From NCBI RefSeq assembly GCF_033807715.1, contig NC_084606.1:35246898-35310897 (forward strand): 64,000 nucleotides of DNA, written 5' to 3'. Under the pieces are notes generated by a model. The model was given only the letters and a program-made list of their open reading frames with translations. It was not told the DNA's origin and searched no databases. This DNA comes from Cololabis saira (lineage: Eukaryota > Chordata > Actinopteri > Beloniformes > Belonidae). Of this stretch, positions 57,328-64,000 are shown one piece after another. The translations under genes and the position numbers were made by a program. Within the stretch, counting starts at the first letter, position 1; each line of letters opens with the position of its first letter.

Positions 57328-58758
57328 TTGAATGTATTTAATAATAACAAACAATATTTTACATAGTTATTTCTATAAGATAACTGTTCAATTGACAATA
57401 TGCAAGGAGCAAGGATTGTTAAAACCAATTCATTGATATGGCCACATTATAGTCCAGATGTCAGTCTGACTGAAAAATGATGACAGAAATTGAAAAAAGC
57501 AACATGTCGATGACAGGGGTCCATCTTGCTAGCAGATCTTTTAACCCCGATGGGACAAAGTTGGAACATTATTGATTATGTTTTTTCAGCCAGGGGTTGA
57601 ATTCTTGGTTTTGACATCCTCTTTAACATTTTATCTATTCAAGAACATTTGGCTGAACACAACAGCTTTGAGACTGAGGCCATGCAAGTGCCTCCTGTTC
57701 AACCCTATCAGAGGATGTAGCAAATTCTACTTCAGACCCAAATAGTAAACTACTGCACTCACTGTGAATATGAGGCCTGTTTCATGTTTTTCTGCAAGCG
57801 CTGCACCATGCTGGCCAAGGAGCAGGGATCATAGGTGCGGGAGAAGTCAGCCAACCAGACAGACTGTTGGCTCAGCTGAGCAGCTAACAAGGTGCTCATG
57901 TCATTTAAATGAATACATGAAACCAGTGGCACAGTTATCCCAGGAGTTTAAATGTACATGATTCCCAGGTCCTATACCCACTTCAACACCCAATTCTGTG
58001 TCTCATAATCTAAATCAGCAATCCAACTTTTTTTCTTTTTTTTTTTAAAAACTGTAACGCAAACAAGAGAGTATCCTGTGACAAAAACAAAACAAAACAG
58101 AAAATAAAACCCCCGTTTCTATATTTTTCACTATCTAAAATAATGCGCATTGTTCCTTTGGGTCAGCTGAGGTTAAACATTGAAGTGTTTGATTAGGTTT
58201 TTATCTTTTGTTATTCTATTTTCTCCCCTGCTACAGTAAAAAGGGCATTATAGTGCATAATCAGCCACAGAGGTCCCAACTACTGCAATCAATCCATTAA
58301 AGGCATTAGCTTGAAGAACACTCTTCAGTGACTGCCAGGTGACTTACTTCACTGTATCTACAACTCAATGTTTTCTCCGAATATACAGGGAAAAAAAGGA
58401 AATCATTTTCATCCATAAGTCTTAAGTCAAAACTAAATAACCCTTGAAAAAAAAGAAAACCTTATGAAGGCTCACTTTGTTCCCACCTACGCTCAACTCC
58501 AAGCATTGACCAGTTTGGTTCCCAGGCCAAGGTTCTTGCCGGAGACAGTTGTGTCACAACCATTTCAAGCATAAATACAGAAGTACTACAATCAAAGTAG
58601 TGTGGTTATTAATTAGGACATAACCACACTAACCACAAAATATACAAAATTCACAAATACAACAAAGGCTTTACACAAACTTATTTATAATTTTTGGGGA
58701 ATATCTGAAGTTTGACCACTTTAGCTATTGTGGTTTTTGAACCGGACGTGGTGTAGAA
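57328..58758. other. No gene recognised
   Basis: Unique-looking. Nothing seen beyond short A and T runs near 58030. Confidence 0.4.
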
Positions 58759-59543
58759 CATGGGTTGGCAACCCGCGGCTCCAGAGCCGCATGCAGCTCT
58801 TTAGCACCGCCCTAGTGGCTCCTGGAGCTTTTGCAAAAATGTTTGACCTTTATTATTCTTTTGTTCCCTTTCTTCTTCTTTTTTCCCCTTTTTTACCTTT
58901 TTTCTCTTTTTTTTCTTTTTCTTTTTTTTCTTCTTTTTTCCTTTTTTTCCTTTTTTTCTCTTTTTTTCTTCCTTTTTCCTTTCCATTTTAATCTCGACAT
59001 TTCAACTTTTTTCTCGAAATTTTGACTTTTTTCTCGACATTTCGACTTTTTTCTCGAGATTGTACTTCAACATTAATCTCGACATTTCAACTTTTTTCTC
59101 AACATTTAGAGTTTTTTCTCAACATTTCAACTTTTTCTCGAAATTTCGACTTTTTTCTCGAAATTTTGACTTTTTTCTCGACATTTCGACTTTTTTCTCG
59201 ACATTTCGACTTTTTTCTCGACATTTCAACTTTTTCTCGAAATTTCAACTTTTTTCTCGAAATTTCGACTTTTTTCTCGACATTTCGACCTTTTTCCCGA
59301 GATTGTACTTCAACATTAATTTTGACATTTCGACTTTTTTCTCGACATTTCGACTTTTTTCTCGAAGTGCATAATGAAAAAAAAAATCTTCCCCCACTTC
59401 TAACTAATATAGAAACATGCAGCATGTGTTGCCTTCATTCTAAGGCTTATACAAGACTTAATTTTTTGCGGCTCCAGACATATTTGTTTTTTGTGTTTTT
59501 GGTCCAATATGGCTCTTTCAACATTTTAGGTTGCCGACCCCTG
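58759..59543. mobile_element. hAT MITE, copy 3 (CAGGGGTCGGCAACCC family), inverted
   Basis: Starts CATGGGTTGGCAACCC (decayed) and ends GGTTGCCGACCCCTG. The 20 bp array appears on the complementary strand as TTTTTTCTCGACATTTCGAC units (about 58990-59370), preceded by a long pyrimidine tract (58855-58990). The 8 bp flanks are decayed. Phe/Ser-rich open frames here are repeat artefacts. Confidence 0.88.
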
Positions 59544-60777
59544 ATCTAGACTCTAAGGTGACTTCAGTGCTCTATAAAAGTTATGCTTTCTGTGTAATCA
59601 GAAACATTTGTCATTTCACTGAGTGCCTCCCCTCACGTGATGCATGTCCTAGCTTTGCATGTAAGACTAATCAATATTGAAAAGTAGTTGAAAGTGACAA
59701 CTATTAATTACATAGGGGGAGGGAAAAACAAATGCGTTTTATCTTGTCATGTTTAACAAGCATAGTGAGTGTTGACTATGAAGATAATAAACAGAATCTA
59801 CTGGTAAGTTTGAGTGGTTCATGCAGCAAGTCTGAGAGACAATGCTGCATTTCTCAAAATGATTAGGGTTATTTCCTGGACAGTCAGATAGTCTCTCAAA
59901 CATTTCCATACTTATTTATGCTGGAAGAACTGACGTCAAGGACTTATTAACTGAACTTTAGACTTTCCAAAATACCACTCTGCTCCGATCTATTTTACTA
60001 TAGACAAACAATCCATTTATCATAATTCCTCTGACTTTTCCCCCATTTTTCCTTCTCTTTTCTCCTAATTTTTCTTCCTTGGACACCAAACTTTAAAATG
60101 GGGTTGTATTTACAGTTAAACTTTAATGCATTTCCCCGCGTGTTAATCTGTTTTATTTTAAATAAGCATTTTGCGTGTTTTTAAAGAAATTTTGGAAAAT
60201 TTGTCCAACAGTTTTCCCAAATTTCCCAAAATGTGATACTGTGATCAGCTCTATGCTGGAATAGCTTCAGAAAATCGCACATGGGAAGGGATCGAGATAT
60301 CGGTAAAAGATACAGGTAGATTTGTGATGGTAAGTGGATTGGAGATACTGAGACATGAGTAAAAAGATCAAAGAGAGGATAAATTATGATGACTAATCCT
60401 ATTTCTACCATAACTGGTGTATTTACATTAATAATATATGAAATGACAGACGTTTTATAGCTTCAAAGGGCAATATGAAATTAAGGCTAGCTTGAAGTGT
60501 GGCTTTAAAGCGATGACCCAGAATGTACAGTATCAGCAAAGCTTTGTAACCGCAGTCAAGTTTTTGCTCTCCTTTGTTCCATGAACAAACATGGTAACGT
60601 TAGTTAGGCGTGAATCCCGTCGCCAGCTCTAGCAGATCTATTATAGTGAAGAAATTAGCTTCTACTCAGTCTCTGAAACCAAGTGCTTTGATGCAGGAAT
60701 GCTACTCCTGGCCTGACACCCTTCTCTCAGTTTCGGCTCCTCATAAAAACATTAATTGAACACTTGTACAAAAAAGT
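59544..60777. other. No gene recognised
   Basis: Unique-looking. Nothing seen. Confidence 0.4.
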
Positions 60778-60781
60778 TTAA

Positions 60782-61660
60782 AAGGGACCTAATATGGCAT
60801 CTAATCCCTATTTTAAACAGGCCTTGAATGTCTTAAAAACAAGCTTTTGATTGTTTTTGCTAAATAAATTAGAAATTCAGCCTCTAAACCATGTCTTTAT
60901 CTTCCCATTCTCTAACCTCATTATCTATGCAGGATTCTGAGTGGGCGGGGCTATGATAATGAGGCTCTGTGCTGATTGGCTGCCTGAATGACGCGATACA
61001 CCGCTACGGAAAAATGGCGGAAGCTCCGGCCGGCGGAGTTACCGTGTCCTAACACCGTGTCATAACTGCATGCGATGCGAGCGAGCGTCAGCGAAAAAAT
61101 CAATTCCATTGCTTTATATTCTATTGGACTGTCCTAACTGGCCACAGGGACGCAGCGACACAGCGACGCAGCGCTGCGCAGGGCGACGCGGCGCGCCGTT
61201 TTGAGCTGCCCGTTTCCTGCCGCTCTCGTTGAAAGCCGGTTGAAAGCACTGTAGGAAACAGTCACGGATGAGGTACGGCTGATCCAGTTAGTTGAAATGA
61301 GAAGTTATCTCTATGATTCCTCATCATTTCACTACAAAAACCTCAATAAAGTGGCAGCTGCTGGAGGGAGATGGACAGAGAGCGTCCGATGTCACGTAGT
61401 GCGACGCGATAGTCGGACACTCGCATGCAGTTACACGGATTTATAGTTGTGGGCGTGGTTTGTATTTTGGTTACGCAACGAAAATGCACCGAATCTGAAC
61501 GGCTCGTAGATCCACATGACACTGGACGGCTCATCCGGGCGGCTGTACAGACACTGCAGAATTTGGTTGCTTTCCTCCTTCTCTGAGTTGGCAGGCTGAG
61601 GGGAGACCACTTTATATATGTTAAAGCAAGAAAAAACATGTTTTTCATAATAGGTCCCCT
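60782..61660. mobile_element. TTAA-target element, copy C, with nested insertion
   Basis: Ends AAGGGACCTAATATGG and CATAATAGGTCCCCT, flanked by TTAA (60778-60781 and 61661-61664). It matches copy A except for about 61042-61440, where copy A reads GTTAGTTGTGGGCGTGG without interruption. The insert begins CCGTGTC and ends GTTACACGG, with TTA on both sides. It contains CpG-rich GCGACGCAGCG words and shares about 130 bp with the hAT at 18582-20308. Confidence 0.85.
61042..61440. mobile_element. Insertion in copy C, shared with the 18.6-20.3 kb hAT
   Basis: Inverted-looking ends: CATAACTGCATGCGA near 61064 and TCGCATGCAGTTACAC near 61420-61436. The segment GATCCAGTTAGTTGAAATGAGAAG (61280-61303) recurs inverted at about 19220-19250, and GACAGAGAGCGTCCGATGT (about 61375) recurs at about 20127. 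TTA at both borders would suit PIF/Harbinger. Confidence 0.6.
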
Positions 61661-64000
61661 TTAACATAACAACTTTAACGGATATTATTCATCAAAACGT
61701 AGTTTTTTTTTTACGAAAATGAGAAGGAGGAATGAGGCAGCACAGAGGCTTGGTGGTGTGCACTGTTGCCTCACCGCTGGACGGTTACTGGTTTGAATCC
61801 TTGTTTTAAGTGGAGTTTACATGTTCTCCTCCTGCTTCCCTGTTTTCTCCTTCTACAGTCAGTGGCCTTGTAATAGTCTGTGGACAAGTCCACGATGTGC
61901 CCCTGAACTTTGCCCGAAGCGAGCTGGGACAGCAACCCGCAGAGCCTCGTGACCAAGAATAGGAAGAACCAGGTACAGATAATGGATGGATGCATAAGTT
62001 ACTGACCAAATTCATCACAGATGCTTTTTGATGACAGCTCTTTTTGTCTGCTGAAACAGCATCACTTGCTTCTATTGTCCATTATGATGTTTCAAACAAC
62101 ATTTTCCCTGGAACAACTCTTGAAAAACACAACTGAGGTTTCCATTTGGAGCTAAAATCAATATTTTACTCATATATGGCATGAGATGAATTATTGTAAA
62201 ACATTTTATATTTGATTATGGTTTGAGTGTGGGTTGTGATGTTGGACAGAATATGCTTGGCTTTGATGGACTGGTGACATGTCCATGATGTAACCTACCT
62301 GTCAATAGAAAACAGCTGGGATACACTACCCCCCACGTCATACACAATCTGAAATTAAATGATTTTGACATGATTTTGCTGTCCTTGGAAAGCCTTTTGA
62401 GAAACCATGAACCCTATTTGGTTAACATGCCATCTATTTAGAAAACCAGATAATTCATTTGAAATCCTACAATCCAGAGGCATTAATAATTCCAACACAT
62501 AAATACAGCGTGAGTCCTATAAAAGCTATTTCATGGCCAACTGAGCTTGCTGTATGTGAGTTAAATTATTTACATCACACACATGGATGGCAAGGGAATT
62601 ACATTCAAGAGTAAAGAGGGGAGAAGAAAAATCAACAGCTCTGAAATTTTAGCAAACTCTAAGGGGACCCTGATTTCAGAGAACCCCCCCTTCCCAAAAA
62701 AAAAAACAAAAAAAAAAACTGAGCTTCTTGACTTTACTAGGAGATTTCTTGTTAGTGTCTGGCATAAATGTCCACAAATTTCATACAACTAAAGTTAGCT
62801 TCAGTTGCAAGATGATTGAAGATTCATAAAATATAACCATCAATGATTCAGGGGGAATCTCATCCTATCACCTATCACATAACCCTCCTAGCAAATTGTG
62901 CTGTTCAAACTACACAGCTCACTGTCTCATAATGTGGAGTCCTAAGTAGATTACATCTATAACGGGAGGTCATACTATACGATCCGGCAATGATTTGGTC
63001 ACCTAAAGACACTAGTCTTCAAACCATCTGCTGTCAGTAAAACCCACCAGAGATTTAAAAAAAAAAACCCATCAGAGATACAAAAACCACGTGCGAAACA
63101 AAAGTTGTGTATTTGAAAATGGACTTAAGGGAGGAACGTGCAGCTCTAGGCATTCACTTGCTTTGTACATGCTTTTCTTGTTTGGATAGTAATTTCCATA
63201 TAGCTGCTCCTTCTTTGTTGTTGTTTTTCATCAAAATGTAAATGTTTTGTGCCTTATGTAAAATGAAAGAAAGAGTGTGTCCCCCCCTTTCTTCTTGTGT
63301 TTCCCTTCCCCATAGTCACCTCTCCTCATGTCTTGCTCTCTCATTTACTGTAGCTCGGATGTGGAATCTCCGGCTGATCCAGGGATGGGTCAGTGTTCTG
63401 TTGGAAAGCCTCTGTCATGGTTCTTTAGATAGACTCTACATTATAACTGGTAAATACTGATCGCTTGACAATGTACCTCTGATCAAGGGTTTTTTTGTTG
63501 GGAAGCTCAGTGACATGCAAATTGGGTAACTTCTGTGAAGGCAACTTAAACTGGACATCAGATGACCATTTCCAGCCATTTTTCTCTTATCTAAGGTATA
63601 TCTGCATTTGTTTTGCATACATCATATCACCAAGGGTGCTTCATGTACATGCACAGCTCCTGTTGCTGCTGAAGACTCCAAATCATACAAATCATACACC
63701 GAAATCAGATCCAGAGCATCAAAGTTGACAACTGGAGGAACCACATCAGATCAAAGATTACAAGCCAACGTCTCTGTTTGAAACCTCTGTAAAGTCCAGT
63801 CAAAGATGGGAAATGTTTGTGTTTCCTCACAACCAAATACACATTTCTTTCAAAAATCTTTAACATGAATAGAGTCAACATATATCCATATACAGTATAT
63901 CCTAAAACTACACCAGGTTTATCACTCTCTACCATTAGGTGACCCAGTGACATCATGATACACAGCCAGTAGTGTTCCTTCTCATGAATGCTTACAGCCC
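61661..64000. other. No gene recognised; SINE-like fragments
   Basis: Apart from the SINE-like repeat at 61733-61996 and a fragment at about 62262-62330, the region is unique-looking AT-rich DNA. Short A runs lie near 62697 and 63057. No coding similarity. Confidence 0.4.
61733..61996 (+). mobile_element. Degenerate tRNA-like SINE-type repeat
   Basis: GAGGCAGCACAGAGGCTTGGTGGTGTG, GCACTGTTGCCTCACCGCTGGA and GGTTTGAATCC correspond to the start, A-box side and B-box side of a very common fish dispersed repeat. That repeat continues with TGGAGTTTACATGTTCTCC and ends in a TGGATGGATG tail, both visible here. Internal parts are deleted or scrambled. A further piece (GATGGACTGGTGACATGTCC, CAGCTGGGATA) is at about 62262-62330. 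Confidence 0.7.

Noticed and set aside
58801..59549. Phe/Ser-rich and Lys-rich open frames
   Set aside because: They are translations of the pyrimidine tract and the 20 bp array inside the inverted hAT MITE.

Overview
This window looks like repeat-dominated intergenic or intronic DNA from a teleost fish. The evidence is a Gmr1-type LTR retrotransposon, many hAT, TTAA-target and PIF/Harbinger-like non-autonomous elements of kinds common in ray-finned fishes, fish-type LINE tails, and long (AT)n and (AC)n microsatellites. No exon of a recognisable host gene, no tRNA or rRNA gene and no CRISPR array was found in 64 kb. Every open reading frame with recognisable protein similarity belongs to a mobile element.

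Layout. 0-17 kb: a dispersed teleost repeat (67-900); a hAT shell (2943-4829) carrying two TTAA elements and a small palindrome; a fold-back element (5559-7095) carrying a second TTAA element and a hAT; an interrupted solo LTR (8253-8877); an L1-like fragment inserted into the tail of an older LINE (11195-12410); a TA-flanked transposon with its own insertion (12538-13181); an L2-like LINE end (13200-13790); a second teleost repeat; and a CACTG-ended element. 17-27 kb: an inverted LINE tail, a 1.7 kb hAT with two (AT)n tracts, a mariner-type MITE, a triply nested unit ending in a 981 bp palindrome (23126-25162), and a hAT with an expanded 30 bp minisatellite (26024-27442). 27.5-33.5 kb: a terminal-inverted-repeat element split by a young 4.8 kb Gmr1-like LTR retrotransposon. 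35-41 kb: an inverted-repeat array of AATGTAATAA motifs, a compact two-LTR element with a proline-rich ORF, a second fold-back element, a solo LTR and a Tc1-like relic. 44-54 kb: five hAT copies or relatives, a second TA-flanked transposon, a TTAA element with a CpG-rich core, and another solo LTR. 55-57 kb: an RTE-like LINE reverse transcriptase (minus strand) abutting a hAT transposase relic. 58-64 kb: another hAT, a third TTAA element and SINE-like fragments.

The central object is the Gmr1-like element at 27824-32632. Its two 801 bp LTRs differ at only four positions that I can see, and it has a tRNA-Pro-type primer binding site. Its polyprotein has a SCAN-related capsid and the domain order Gag, protease, integrase zinc finger, RT thumb, RNase H. 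Integrase therefore precedes RT, which is the Gmr1 hallmark. The integrase core and most of RT have been removed by an in-frame deletion, and two in-frame stops interrupt the 5' gag. It is a recent insertion that could not move without help.

Insertion order can be read directly in many places, because target-site duplications are intact and other copies of the same host element preserve the unoccupied site. Family names come from motifs and from duplication length and sequence, read by eye without database searches. Boundaries supported by duplications are firm; others are approximate.
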